Made by a program: the position numbers and the translations under genes. From NCBI GenBank assembly GCA_964036315.1, contig OZ038485.1, forward strand, positions 73,633,548 through 73,697,547: a stretch of 64,000 bases of DNA. Direction: 5' to 3'. The DNA comes from Acanthosepion esculentum (taxonomy: Eukaryota; Mollusca; Cephalopoda; Sepiida; Sepiidae). The notes below the pieces were generated by a model. The model was given only the letters and a program-made list of their open reading frames with translations. It was not told the DNA's origin and did no database searches. This document shows, in pieces, positions 10,431 through 24,474 of this stretch (the stretch's first letter is position 1; every line of letters begins with the position of its first letter).

Positions 10431-13400
10431 GTACATATAAATAGATTTATTTAGTTTTATACAAAATGATGAAAATCAGAAGTACATATAAATAGATTTA
10501 TTTAGTTTTATACAAAATGATGAAAATCAGATGTACATTTCCATAGATTTATTTAGTTTTATACAAAATGATATAAATCAGAAGTACATTTCCATAGATT
10601 TATTTAGTTTTATACAAAATGATGAAAATCAGAAGTTCATATAAATAGATTTATTTAGTTTTATACAAAATGATGAAAATCAGATGTACATATAAATAGA
10701 TTTATTTAGTTTTATACAAAATGATGAAAATCAGAAGTACATTTCCATAGATTTTTTTAGTTTTATACAAAATGATGAAAATCAGAAGTTAATATAAATA
10801 GATTTATTTAGTTTTATACAAAATGATGAAAATCAGATGTACATATAAATAGATTTATTTAGTTTTATACAAAATGATGAAAATCAGAAGTACATATAAA
10901 TAGATTTATTTAGTTTTATACAAAATGATGAAAATCAGAAGTACATTTCCATAGATTTATTTAGTTTTATTCAAAATGATGAAAATCAGAAGTACATTTC
11001 CATAGATTTATTTAGTTTTAAACAAAATGATGAAAATCAGGAGTACATTTCCATAGATTTATTTACTTTTATACAAAATGATGAAAATCATAAGTACATA
11101 TAAATAGATTTATTTAGTTTTATACAAAATGATGAAAATCAAAAGTACATTTCCATAGATTTATTTAGTTTTATACAAAATGATGAAAATCAGAAGTACA
11201 TATAAATAGATTTATTTAGTTTTATACAAAATGATGAAAATCAGATGTACATTCCCATAGATTTATTTAGTTTTGTACAAAATTATGAAAATCAGAATTA
11301 CATTTTCATAGATTTATTTAGTTTCATACAAAATGATGAAAATCAGAAGTACATATAAATAGATTTATTTAGTTTTATACAAAATGATGAAAATCAGAAG
11401 TACATTGACATAGATTTATTTAGTTTTATACAAAATGATGAAAATCAGAAGTACATTTCCATAGATTTATTTAGTTTTATACAAAATGATGAAAATCAGA
11501 AGTACATTTCCATAGACTTATTTAGTTTTATACAAAATGATGAAAATCAGACGTACATATAAATAGATTTATTTAGTTTTATACAAAATGATGAAAATCA
11601 GAAGTACATATAAATAGATTTATTTAGTTTTATACAAAATGATGAAAATCAGAAGTACATATAAATAGATTTATTTAGTTTTATACAAAATGATGAAAAT
11701 CAGAAGTACATATAAATAGATTTATTTAGTTTTATAAAAAATGATAAAAATCAGAAGTACATATAAATAGATTTATTTAGTTTTATACAAAATGATGAAT
11801 ATCAGAAGTACATTTCCATAGATTTATTTAGTTTTATACAAAATGATGAAAATCAGAAGTACATTTCCATAGATTTATTTAGTTTTATACAAAATGATGA
11901 AAATCATAAGTACATTTCCATAGATTTATTTAGTTTTATACAAAATGATGAAAATCAGAAGTACATATAAATAGATTTATTTAGTTTTATACAAAATGAT
12001 GAAAATCAAAAGTACATATAAATAGATTTATTTAATTTTATACAAAATGATGAAAATCAGAAGTATATATAAATAGATTTATTTAGTTTTATACAAAATG
12101 ATGAAAATCAAAAGTACATATAAATAGATTTATTTAGTTTTATACAAAATGATGAAAATCAGAAGTACATATAAATAGATTTATTTAGTTTTATACAAAA
12201 TGATGAAAATCAGAAGTACATTTCCATAGATTTATTTAGTTTTATACAAAATGATGAAAATCATAAGTACATATCCATAGATTTATTTAGTTTTATACAA
12301 AATGATGAAAATCAAAAGTACATATAAATAGATTTATTTAGTTTTATACAAAATGATGAAAATCATAAGTACATTTCCATAGATTTATTTAGTTTTATAC
12401 AAAATGATGAAAATCAGAAGTACATATAAATAGATTTATTTAGTTTTATACAAAATGATGAAAATCAGAAGTACATATAAATAGATTTATTTAGTTTTAT
12501 ACAAAATGATGAAAATCAGAAGTACATATAAATAGATTTATTTAGTTTTATACAAAATGATGAAAATCAGATGTACATTTCCATAGATTTATTTAGTTTT
12601 ATACAAAATGATATAAATCAGAAGTACATTTCCATAGATTTATTTAGTTTTATACAAAATGATGAAAATCAGAAGTTCATATAAATAGATTTATTTAGTT
12701 TTATACAAAATGATGAAAATCAGATGTACATATAAATAGATTTATTTAGTTTTATACAAAATGATGAAAATCAGAAGTACATTTCCATAGATTTTTTTAG
12801 TTTTATACAAAATGATGAAAATCAGAAGTTAATATAAATAGATTTATTTAGTTTTATACAAAATGATGAAAATCAGATGTACATATAAATAGATTTATTT
12901 AGTTTTATACAAAATGATGAAAATCAGAAGTACATATAAATAGATTTATTTAGTTTTATACAAAATGATGAAAATCAGAAGTACATTTCCATAGATTTAT
13001 TTAGTTTTATTCAAAATGATGAAAATCAGAAGTACATTTCCATAGATTTATTTAGTTTTAAACAAAATGATGAAAATCAGGAGTACATTTCCATAGATTT
13101 ATTTACTTTTATACAAAATGATGAAAATCATAAGTACATATAAATAGATTTATTTAGTTTTATACAAAATGATGAAAATCAAAAGTACATTTCCATAGAT
13201 TTATTTAGTTTTATACAAAATGATGAAAATCAGAAGTACATATAAATAGATTTATTTAGTTTTATACAAAATGATGAAAATCAGATGTACATTCCCATAG
13301 ATTTATTTAGTTTTATACAAAATTATGAAAATCAGAATTACATTTTCATAGATTTATTTAGTTTCATACAAAATGATGAAAATCAGAAGTACATATAAAT

Positions 13401-14140
13401 AGATTTATTTAGTTTTATACAAAATGATGAAAATCAGAAGTACATTTACATAGATTTATTTAGTTTTATACAAAATGATGAAAATCAGAAGTACATTTCC
13501 ATAGATTTATTTAGTTTTATACAAAATGATGAAAATCAGAAGTACATTTCCATAGATTTATTTAGTTTTATACAAAATGATGAAAATCAGACGTACATAT
13601 AAATAGATTTATTTAGTTTTATACAAAATGATGAAAATCAGAAGTACATATAAATAGATTTATTTAGTTTTATACAAAATGATGAAAATCAGAAGTACAT
13701 ATAAATAGATTTATTTAGTTTTATACAAAATGATGAAAATCAGAAGTACATATAAATAGATTTATTTAGTTTTATAAAAAATGATAAAAATCAGAAGTAC
13801 ATATAAATAGATTTATTTAGTTTTATACAAAATGATGAATATCAGAAGTACATTTCCATAGATTTATTTAGTTTTATACAAAATGATGAAAATCAGAAGT
13901 ACATTTCCATAGATTTATTTAGTTTTATACAAAATGATGAAAATCATAAGTACATTTCCATAGATTTATTTAGTTTTATACAAAATGATGAAAATCAGAA
14001 GTACATATAAATAGATTTATTTAGTTTTATACAAAATGATGAAAATCAAAAGTACATATAAATAGATTTATTTAATTTTATACAAAATGATGAAAATCAG
14101 AAGTATATATAAATAGATTTATTTAGTTTTATACAAAATG
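10430..14140. repeat. 40-monomer (2,040 bp) duplication
   Basis: About 1,670 bp at 10,430-12,100 recur at 12,470-14,140 with an offset of exactly 2,040 bp (40 x 51). Shared landmarks include CAGAAGTTAATATAAATAG, TTTAAACAAAATG, CAGGAGTAC, CAGACGTAC, ATAAAAAATGATAAAAATC, TTTAATTTTATAC and AAGTATATATAAATAG. I noticed three substitutions between the copies (near 11,275, 11,406 and 11,517). The 12,100-12,470 segment between the matching parts is mixed A/B monomers. Confidence 0.93.
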
Positions 14141-14254
14141 ATGAAAATCAGAAGTACATTTCCATAGATTTATTTAGTTTTATACAAAATGATGAAAATC
14201 ATAAGTACATTTCCATAGATTTATTTAGTTTTATACAAAATGATGAAAATCAAA
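14141..14254. repeat. Short junction of mixed monomers between two HOR blocks
   Basis: About two monomers where the 2,040-bp match ends (AAGTACATTTCC replaces AAGTACATATAA at about 14,152) and before the 1,020-bp duplication starts. The CATAAGTAC and CAAAAGTAC variants here also occur in the following unit. Confidence 0.7.
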
Positions 14255-16405
14255 AGTACATATAAATAGATTTATTTAGTTTTATACAAAATGATGAAAA
14301 TCAGAAGTACATTTCCATAGATTTATTTAGTTTTATACAAAATGATGAAAATCAGAAGTACATATAAATAGATTTATTTAGTTTTATACAAAATGATGAA
14401 AATCAAAAGTACATATAAATAGATTTATTTAGTTTTATACAAAATGATGAAAATCAGAAGTACATATAAATAGATTTATTTAGTTTTATACAAAATGATG
14501 AAAATCAGAAGTACATTTCCATAGATTTATTTAGTTTTATACAAAATGATGAAAATCATAAGTACATTTCCATAGATTTATTTAGTTTTATACAAAATGA
14601 TGAAAATCAAAAGTACATATAAATAGATTTATTTAGTTTTATACAAAATGATGAAAATCATAAGTACATTTCCATAGATTTATTTAGTTTTATACAAAAT
14701 GATGAAAATCAGAAGTACATATAAATAGATTTATTTAGTTTTATACAAAATGATGAAAATCAAAAGTACATATAAATAGATTTATTTAGTTTTATACAAA
14801 ATGATGAAAATCAAAAGTACATATAAATAGATTTATTTAGTTTTATACAAAATGATGAAAATCAGAAGTACATTTCCATAGATTTATTTAGTTTTATACA
14901 AAATGATGAAAATCAGAAGTACATTTCCATAGATTTATTTAGTTTTATACAAAATGATGAAAATCAGAAGTACATATAAATAGATTTATTTAGTTTTATG
15001 CAAAATGATGAAAATCAGAAGTACATATTAATAGATTTATTTAGTTTTACACAAAATGATGAAAATCAGATGTAGATTTCCATAGATTTATATAGTTTTA
15101 TACAAAATGATATAAATCAGAAGTACATTTCCGTAGATTTATTTAGTTTTATACAAAATGATGAAAATCAGATGTTCATATAAATAGATTTATTTAGTTT
15201 TATACAAAATGATGAAAATCAGATGTACATATAAATAGATTTATTTAGTTTTATACAAAATGATGAAAATCAGAAGTACATATAAATAGATTTATTTAGT
15301 TTTATACAAAATGATGAAAATCAGAAGTACATTTCCATAGATTTATTTAGTTTTATACAAAATGATGAAAATCAGAAGTACATATAAATAGATTTATTTA
15401 GTTTTATACAAAATGATGAAAATCAAAAGTACATATAAATAGATTTATTTAGTTTTATACAAAATGATGAAAATCAGAAGTACATATAAATAGATTTATT
15501 TAGTTTTATACAAAATGATGAAAATCAGAAGTACATTTCCATAGATTTATTTAGTTTTATACAAAATGATGAAAATCATAAGTACATTTCCATAGATTTA
15601 TTTAGTTTTATACAAAATGATGAAAATCAAAAGTACATATAAATAGATTTATTTAGTTTTATACAAAATGATGAAAATCATAAGTACATTTCCATAGATT
15701 TATTTAGTTTTATACAAAATGATGAAAATCAGAAGTACATATAAATAGATTTATTTAGTTTTATACAAAATGATGAAAATCAAAAGTACATATAAATAGA
15801 TTTATTTAGTTTTATACAAAATGATGAAAATCAAAAGTACATATAAATAGATTTATTTAGTTTTATACAAAATGATGAAAATCAGAAGTACATTTCCATA
15901 GATTTATTTAGTTTTATACAAAATGATGAAAATCAGAAGTACATTTCCATAGATTTATTTAGTTTTATACAAAATGATGAAAATCAGAAGTACATATAAA
16001 TAGATTTATTTAGTTTTATGCAAAATGATGAAAATCAGAAGTACATATTAATAGATTTATTTAGTTTTACACAAAATGATGAAAATCAGATGTAGATTTC
16101 CATAGATTTATATAGTTTTATACAAAATGATATAAATCAGAAGTACATTTCCGTAGATTTATTTAGTTTTATACAAAATGATGAAAATCAGATGTTCATA
16201 TAAATAGATTTATTTAGTTTTATACAAAATGATGAAAATCAGATGTACATATAAATAGATTTATTTAGTTTTATACAAAATGATGAAAATCAGAAGTACA
16301 TATAAATAGATTTATTTAGTTTTATACAAAATGATGAAAATCAGAAGTACATTTCCATAGATTTATTTAGTTTTATACAAAATGATGAAAATCAGAAGTA
16401 CATAT
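14255..16405. repeat. 20-monomer (1,020 bp) tandem duplication without visible differences
   Basis: From about 14,255 to 15,385 the sequence repeats at an offset of exactly 1,020 bp. Reading both copies line by line I found no difference until the break near 16,405, where ATATGAATAG replaces ATATAAATAG. Diagnostic series: CAAAAGTAC, CATAAGTAC, TTTTATGCAAAATG (14,996 and 16,016), ATATTAATAG, TTTTACACAAAATG, CAGATGTAGATTTCC, TTTATATAG, TTTCCGTAG, CAGATGTTCATATAAATAG. This is the cleanest recent duplication in the window. Confidence 0.95.
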
Positions 16406-16544
16406 GAATAGATTTATTTAGTTTTATACAAAATGATGAAAATCAGAAGTACATATAAATAGATTTATTTAGTTTTATACAAAATGATGAAAATCAGAAG
16501 TACATATAAATAGATTTATTTAGTTTTATAAAAAATGATGAAAA
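16406..16544. repeat. Short mixed junction, 16.4-16.5 kb
   Basis: Two to three ordinary form B monomers, one with ATAAAAAATG, between the 1,020-bp duplication and the 2,446-bp unit. Nothing else is visible. Confidence 0.7.
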
Positions 16545-19500
16545 TCAGAAGTACATATAAATAGATTTATTTAGTTTTATACAAAATGATGAAAATCAGA
16601 AGTACATTTCCATAGATTTATTTAGTTTTATACAAAATGATGAAAATCAGAAGTACATTTCCATAGATTTATTTAGTCTTATACAAAATGATGAAAATCA
16701 GAAGTACATATAAATAGATTTATTTAGTTTTATACAAAATGATGAAAATCAGAAGTACATTTCCATAGATTTATTTAGTTTTATACAAAATGTTGAAAAT
16801 CAGAAGTACATATAAATAGATTTATTTAGTTTTATGGAAAATGATGAAAATCGGAAGTACATATAAATAGATTTATTTAGTTTTATACAAAATGATGAAA
16901 ATCAGAAGTACATATAAATAGATTTATTTAGTTTTATACAAAATGATGAACATCAGAAGTACATATAAATAGATTTATTTAGTTTTAAACCAAGTGGTGA
17001 AAATCAGAAGTACATTTCCATAGATTTATTTAGTTTTATACAAAATGATGAAAATCAGAAGTACATATAAATATATTTATTTAGTTTTATACAAAATGAT
17101 GAAAATCATAAGTACATATAAATAGATTTATTTAGTTTTATACAAACTGATGAAAATCAGAAGTACATATAAATAGATTTATTCAGTTTTATACAAAATG
17201 ATGAAAATCAGAAGTACATATAAATAGATTTATTTAGTTTTATACAAAATGATGAAAATCAGAAGTACATATAAATAGATTTATTTAGTTTTATACAAAA
17301 TGATGAAAATCAGAAGTACATATAAATAGATTTATTTAGTTTTATACAAAATGATGAAAATCAGCAGTACATATAAATAGATTTATTTAGTTTTATACAA
17401 AATGATGAAAATCAGAAGTATATTTCCATAGATTTATTTAGTTTTATACAAAATGATGAAAATCAGAAGTACATGTACATAGATTTATTTAGTTTTATAC
17501 AAAATGATGAAAATCAGAAGTACATATAAATAGATTTATGTAGTTTATACAAAATGATGAAAATCAGAAGTACATTTCCATAGATTTATTTAGTTTTATA
17601 CAAAATGATGAAAATCAGAAGTACATATAAATAGATTTATTTAGTTTTATACAAAATTATGAAAATCAGAAGTACATTTACATAGATTTATTTAGTTTTA
17701 TACAAAATGATGAAAATCAGAAGTACATATAAATAGATTTATTTAGTTTATACAAAATGATGAAAATCAGATGTACATATAAATAGATATATTTAGTTTT
17801 ATACAAAATGATGAAAATCAGAAGTATATTTCCATAGATTTATTTAGTTTTATACAAAATGTTGAAAATCAGAAGTACATATAAATAGATTTATTTAGTT
17901 TTATAAAAAATGATGAAAATCAGAAGTACATATAAATAGATTTATTTAGTTTTATACAAAATGATGAAAATGAGAAGTACATTTCCATAGATTTATTTAG
18001 TTTTATACAAAATGATGAAAATCAGAAGTACATTTCCATATTTTTTTTTAGTTTTATACAAAATGATGAAAATCAGAAGTACATATAAATAGATTTATTT
18101 AGTTTTATACAAAATGATGAAAATCAGAAGTACATATAAATAGATTTATTTAGTTTTATACAAAATGATGAAAATCAGAAGTACATTTCCATAGATTTAT
18201 TTAGTTTTATACAAAATGATGAAAATCAGAAGTACATATAAATAGATTTATTTAGTTTTATACAAAATGATATAAATCAGAAGTACATTTCCGTAGATTT
18301 ATTTAGTTTTATACAAAATGATGAAAATCAGATGTTCATATAAATAGATTTATTTAGTTTTATACAAAATGATGAAAATCAGATGTACATATAAATAGAT
18401 TTATTTAGTTTTATACAAAATGATGAAAATCAGAAGTACATATAAATAGATTTATTTAGTTTTATACAAAATGATGAAAATCAGAAGTACATTTACATAG
18501 ATTTATTTAGTTTTATACAAAATGATGAAAATCAGAAGTACATATAAATAGATTTATTTAGTTTTATACAAAATGATGAAAATCAGAAGTACATTTCCAT
18601 AGATTTATTTAGTTTTATACAAAATGATGAAAATCAGAAGTACATATAAATAGATTTATTTAGTTTTATACAAAATGATGAAAATCAGAAGTACATTTCC
18701 ATAGATTTATTTAGTTTTATACAAAATGATGAAAATCAGAAGTACATATAAATAGATTTATTTAGTTTTATACAAAATGATGAAAATCAGAAGTACATAT
18801 AAATAGATTTATTTAGTTTTATACAAAATGATGAAAATCAGATGTACATTTCCATAGATTTATTTAGTTTTATACAAAATGATGAAAATCAGATGTTCAT
18901 ATAAATAGATTTATTTAGTTTTATACAAAATGGTGAAAATCAGATGTACATATAAATAGATTTATTTAGTTTTATACAAAATGATGAAAATCAGAAGTAC
19001 ATATAAATAGATTTATTTAGTTTTATACAAAATGATGAAAATCAGAAGTACATTTCCATAGATTTATTTAGTTTTATACAAAATGATGAAAATCAGAACT
19101 ACATTTCCATAGATTTATTTAGTCTTATACAAAATGATGAAAATCAGAAGTACATATAAATAGATTTATTTAGTTTTATACAAAATGATGAAAATCAGAA
19201 GTACATTTCCATAGATTTATTTAGTTTTATACAAAATGTTGAAAATCAGAAGTACATATAAATAGATTTATTTAGTTTTATGGAAAATGATGAAAATCGG
19301 AAGTACATATAAATAGATTTATTTAGTTTTATACAAAATGATGAAAATCAGAAGTACATATAAATAGATTTATTTAGTTTTATACAAAATGATGAACATC
19401 AGAAGTACATATAAATAGATTTATTTAGTTTTAAACCAAGTGGTGAAAATCAGAAGTACATTTCCATAGATTTATTTAGTTTTATACAAAATGATGAAAA

Positions 19501-21650
19501 TCAGAAGTACATATAAATATATTTATTTAGTTTTATACAAAATGATGAAAATCATAAGTACATATAAATAGATTTATTTAGTTTTATACAAACTGATGAA
19601 AATCAGAAGTACATATAAATAGATTTATTCAGTTTTATACAAAATGATGAAAATCAGAAGTACATATAAATAGATTTATTTAGTTTTATACAAAATGATG
19701 AAAATCAGAAGTACATATAAATAGATTTATTTAGTTTTATACAAAATGATGAAAATCAGAAGTACATATAAATAGATTTATTTAGTTTTATACAAAATGA
19801 TGAAAATCAGCAGTACATATAAATAGATTTATTTAGTTTTATACAAAATGATGAAAATCAGAAGTATATTTCCATAGATTTATTTAGTTTTATACAAAAT
19901 GATGAAAATCAGAAGTACATGTACATAGATTTATTTAGTTTTATACAAAATGATGAAAATCAGAAGTACATATAAATAGATTTATGTAGTTTATACAAAA
20001 TGATGAAAATCAGAAGTACATTTCCATAGATTTATTTAGTTTTATACAAAATGATGAAAATCAGAAGTACATATAAATAGATTTATTTAGTTTTATACAA
20101 AATTATGAAAATCAGAAGTACATTTACATAGATTTATTTAGTTTTATACAAAATGATGAAAATCAGAAGTACATATAAATAGATTTATTTAGTTTATACA
20201 AAATGATGAAAATCAGATGTACATATAAATAGATATATTTAGTTTTATACAAAATGATGAAAATCAGAAGTATATTTCCATAGATTTATTTAGTTTTATA
20301 CAACATGTTGAAAATCAGAAGTACATATAAATAGATTTATTTAGTTTTATAAAAAATGATGAAAATCAGAAGTACATATAAATAGATTTATTTAGTTTTA
20401 TACAAAATGATGAAAATGAGAAGTACATTTCCATAGATTTATTTAGTTTTATACAAAATGATGAAAATCAGAAGTACATTTCCATATTTTTTTTTAGTTT
20501 TATACAAAATGATGAAAATCAGAAGTACATATAAATAGATTTATTTAGTTTTATACAAAATGATGAAAATCAGAAGTACATATAAATAGATTTATTTAGT
20601 TTTATACAAAATGATGAAAATCAGAAGTACATTTCCATAGATTTATTTAGTTTTATACAAAATGATGAAAATCAGAAGTACATATAAATAGATTTATTTA
20701 GTTTTATACAAAATGATATAAATCAGAAGTACATTTCCGTAGATTTATTTAGTTTTATACAAAATGATGAAAATCAGATGTTCATATAAATAGATTTATT
20801 TAGTTTTATACAAAATGATGAAAATCAGATGTACATATAAATAGATTTATTTAGTTTTATACAAAATGATGAAAATCAGAAGTACATATAAATAGATTTA
20901 TTTAGTTTTATACAAAATGATGAAAATCAGAAGTACATTTACATAGATTTATTTAGTTTTATACAAAATGATGAAAATCAGAAGTACATATAAATAGATT
21001 TATTTAGTTTTATACAAAATGATGAAAATCAGAAGTACATTTCCATAGATTTATTTAGTTTTATACAAAATGATGAAAATCAGAAGTACATATAAATAGA
21101 TTTATTTAGTTTTATACAAAATGATGAAAATCAGAAGTACATTTCCATAGATTTATTTAGTTTTATACAAAATGATGAAAATCAGAAGTACATATAAATA
21201 GATTTATTTAGTTTTATACAAAATGATGAAAATCAGAAGTACATATAAATAGATTTATTTAGTTTTATACAAAATGATGAAAATCAGATGTACATTTCCA
21301 TAGATTTATTTAGTTTTATACAAAATGATGAAAATCAGATGTTCATATAAATAGATTTATTTAGTTTTATACAAAATGGTGAAAATCAGATGTACATATA
21401 AATAGATTTATTTAGTTTTATACAAAATGATGAAAATCAGAAGTACATATAAATAGATTTATTTAGTTTTATACAAAATGATGAAAATCAGAAGTACATT
21501 TCCATAGATTTATTTAGTTTTATACAAAATGATGAAAATCAGAACTACATTTCCATAGATTTATTTAGTCTTATACAAAATGATGAAAATCAGAAGTACA
21601 TATAAATAGATTTATTTAGTTTTATACAAAATGATGAAAATCAGAAGTAC
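16545..21650. repeat. 48-monomer (2,446 bp) higher-order repeat, two copies plus a fragment
   Basis: Copies start at about 16,545, 18,991 and 21,437; the third breaks off near 21,650. The offset of 2,446 bp equals 48 monomers minus two one-base deletions present in each unit (TGTAGTTTATAC and TTTAGTTTATAC). AGTCTTATAC falls at 16,675, 19,121 and 21,567. Other shared landmarks are TTTTATGGAAAATG, AAATCGGAAG, GATGAACATC, the CCAAGTGGTG monomer, CAGCAGTAC, ATGTACATAG and a T9 run in CCATATTTTTTTTTAG. Differences noticed: AACATGTTG near 20,301 against AAAATGTTG, and CAGAACTAC at the later junctions against CAGAAGTAC near 16,651. Confidence 0.94.
18035..18055. repeat. T9-run monomer in the 48-monomer unit, copy 1
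   Basis: TTTCCATA is followed by TTTTTTTTTAG in place of GATTTATTTAG, the same length but converted to a nine-T run by G and A to T changes. The identical monomer recurs in copy 2 near 20,486, 2,446 bp later. Confidence 0.9.
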
Positions 21651-22999
21651 ATATAATTAGATTTATTTAGTTTTATACAAAATGATGAAAATCAGAAGTA
21701 CATATAAATAGATTTATTTAGTTTTAAACCAAGTGGTGAAAATCAGAAGTACATTTCCATAGATTTATTTAGTTTTATACAAAATGATTAAAATCAGAAG
21801 TACATATAAATATATTTATTTAGTTTTATACAAAATGATGAAAATCATAAGTACATATAAATAGATTTATTTAGTTTTATACAAACTGATGAAAATCATA
21901 AGTACATATAAATAGATTTATTTAGCTTTATTCAAAATGATGAAAATCAGAAGTACATTTACATAGATTTATTTAGTTTTATACAAAATGATGAAAATCA
22001 GAAGTACATATAAATAGATTTATTTAGTTTATACAAAATGATTAAAATCAGAAGTACATTTCCATAGATTTATTTAGATTTATACAAAATGATGAAAATC
22101 AGAAGTACATATAAATAGATTTATTTAGTTTTATACAAAATGATGAAAATAAGATGTACATATAAATAGATATATTTAGTTTTATACAAAATGATGAAAA
22201 TCAGAAGTACATATAAATAGATTTATTAAGTTTTATACAAAATGATGAAAATCAGAAGTACATTTCCATAGATTTATTTAGTTTTATACAAAATTATGAA
22301 AATCATAATTACATTTCCATAGATTTATTTAGTTTTATACAAAATTATGAAAATCAGAAGTACATATAAATAGATTTATTTAGTTTTATACAAAATGATG
22401 AAAATCAGAAGTACATTTCCATAGATTTATTTAGTTTTATACAAAATGATGAAAATCAGAAGTACATATAAATAGATTTATTAGTTTTATACAAAATGAT
22501 GAAAATCAGAAGTACATATAAATTGTTTTATTTAGTTTTAAACCAAGTGGTGAAAATCAGAAGTACATTTCCATAGATTTATTTAGTTTTATACAAAATG
22601 ATGAAAATCAGAAGTACATATAAATATATTTATTTAGTTTTATACAAAATGATGAAAATCATAAGTACATATAAATAGATTTTTTTAGTTTTATACAAAA
22701 TGATGAAAATCAGAAGTACATATAAATAGATTTATTTAGTTTTATACAAAATGATGAAAATCAGATGTACATATAAATAGATATATTTAGTTTTATACAA
22801 AATGATGAAAATCAGAAGTACATATAAATAGATTTATTTAGTTTTGTACAAAATGATGAAAATCAAAAGTACATTTCCATAGATTTATTTAGTTTCATAC
22901 AAAATGATGAAAATCAGAAGTACATATAAATAGATTTATTTAGTTTTATACAAAATGATGAAAATCAGAAGTACATATAAATAGATTTATTTAGTTTTA
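21651..22999. repeat. Mixed monomer stretch, 21.7-23.0 kb
   Basis: Variant-rich monomers: ATAATTAG (21,653), two further CCAAGTGGTG copies (21,728 and 22,542), GATTAAAATC, a one-base deletion at about 22,028, AAATAAGATGTAC (22,148), ATAATTACATTTCC (22,308), TTATTAGTTTTATAC (one base lost near 22,480) and AATTGTTTTATTTAG (22,521). No gene or clean HOR seen. Confidence 0.8.
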
Positions 23000-24470
23000 T
23001 ACAAAATGATGAAAATCAGAAATACATATAAATAGATTTATTTAGTTTTATACAAAAGGATGAAAATCAGAAGTACATATAAATAGATTGATTTAGTTTT
23101 ATACAAAATGATGAAAATCCGAAATACATATAAATTGATTTATTTAGTTTTATTAAAAATGATGAAAATCAGAAGTACATTTCCATAGATTTATTTAGTT
23201 TTATACAAAATGATGAAAATCAGAAGTACATATAAATATATTTATTTAGTTTTATAAAAAATGATGAAAATCAGAAGTACATTTCCATAGATTTATTTAC
23301 TTTTATACAAAATGATGAAAATCAGAAGTACATATAAATAGATTTATTTAGTTTTATACAAAATGATGAAAATCAGAAGTACATTTCCATAGATTTATTT
23401 AGTTTTATACAAAATGATGAAAATCAGAAGTACATATATATAGATTTATTTAGTTTTATACAAAATGATGAAAATGAGAAGTACATTTCCATAGATTTAT
23501 TTAGTTTTATACAAAATGATGAAAATCAGAAGTACATATAAATAGGTTTATTTAGTTTCATACAAAATGATGAAAATCAGAAGTATATTTCCATAGATTT
23601 ATTTAGTTTTATACAAAATGATGAAAATCAGAAGTACATTTACATAGATTTATTTAGTTTTATACAAAATGATGAAAATCAGAAGTACATATAAATAGAT
23701 TTATGTAGTTTATACAAAATGATGAAAATCAGAAGTACATTTCCATAGATTTATTTAGTTTTATACAAAATGATGAAAATCAGAAATACATATAAATAGA
23801 TTTATTTAGTTTTATACAAAAGGATGAAAATCAGAAGTACATATAAATAGATTGATTTAGTTTTATACAAAATGATGAAAATCCGAAATACATATAAATT
23901 GATTTATTTAGTTTTATTCAAAATGATGAAAATTAGAAGTACATTTCCATAGATTTATTTAGTTTTATACAAAATGATGAAAATCAGAAGTACATATAAA
24001 TATATTTATTTAGTTTTATAAAAAATGATGAAAATCAGAAGTACATTTCCATAGATTTATTTACTTTTATACAAAATGATGAAAATCAGGAGTACATTTC
24101 CATAGATTTTTTTACTTTTATACAAAATGATGAAAATCAGAAGAACATATAAATAGATTTATTTAGTTTTATACAAAATGATGAAAATCAGAAGTACATT
24201 TCCATAGATTTATTTAGTTTTATACAAAATGATGAAACTCAGAAGTACATATATATAGATTTATTTAGTTTTATACAAAATGATGAAAATGAAAAGTACA
24301 TTTCCATAGATTTATTTAGATTTATACAAAATGATGAAAATCAGAAGTACATTTACATAGATTTATTTAGTTTTATACAAAATGATGCAAATCAGAAGTA
24401 CATATAAATAGATTTATGTAGTTTATACAAAATGATGAAAATCAGAAGTACATTTCCATAGATTTATTTA
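23000..24470. repeat. 15-monomer duplication with monomer gains and losses
   Basis: GAAATACATATAAATAG, ACAAAAGGATG, AGATTGATTTAG and AAATCCGAAATAC (23,119 and 23,883) appear in the same order twice. The offset is 764 bp (15 x 51 minus one deleted base). Toward the right end the offset changes by about one monomer and the copies differ (CAGGAGTAC monomer near 24,089, GAAAAGTAC near 24,290), so this is an older, eroded duplication. Confidence 0.8.
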
Positions 24471-24474
24471 GTTT

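Noticed and set aside
18035..18055. T9 tract as a transposon poly(A) tail or insertion scar
   Set aside because: The monomer keeps its normal 51-bp length, there is no target-site duplication or inserted sequence, and the same monomer recurs in the second HOR copy.
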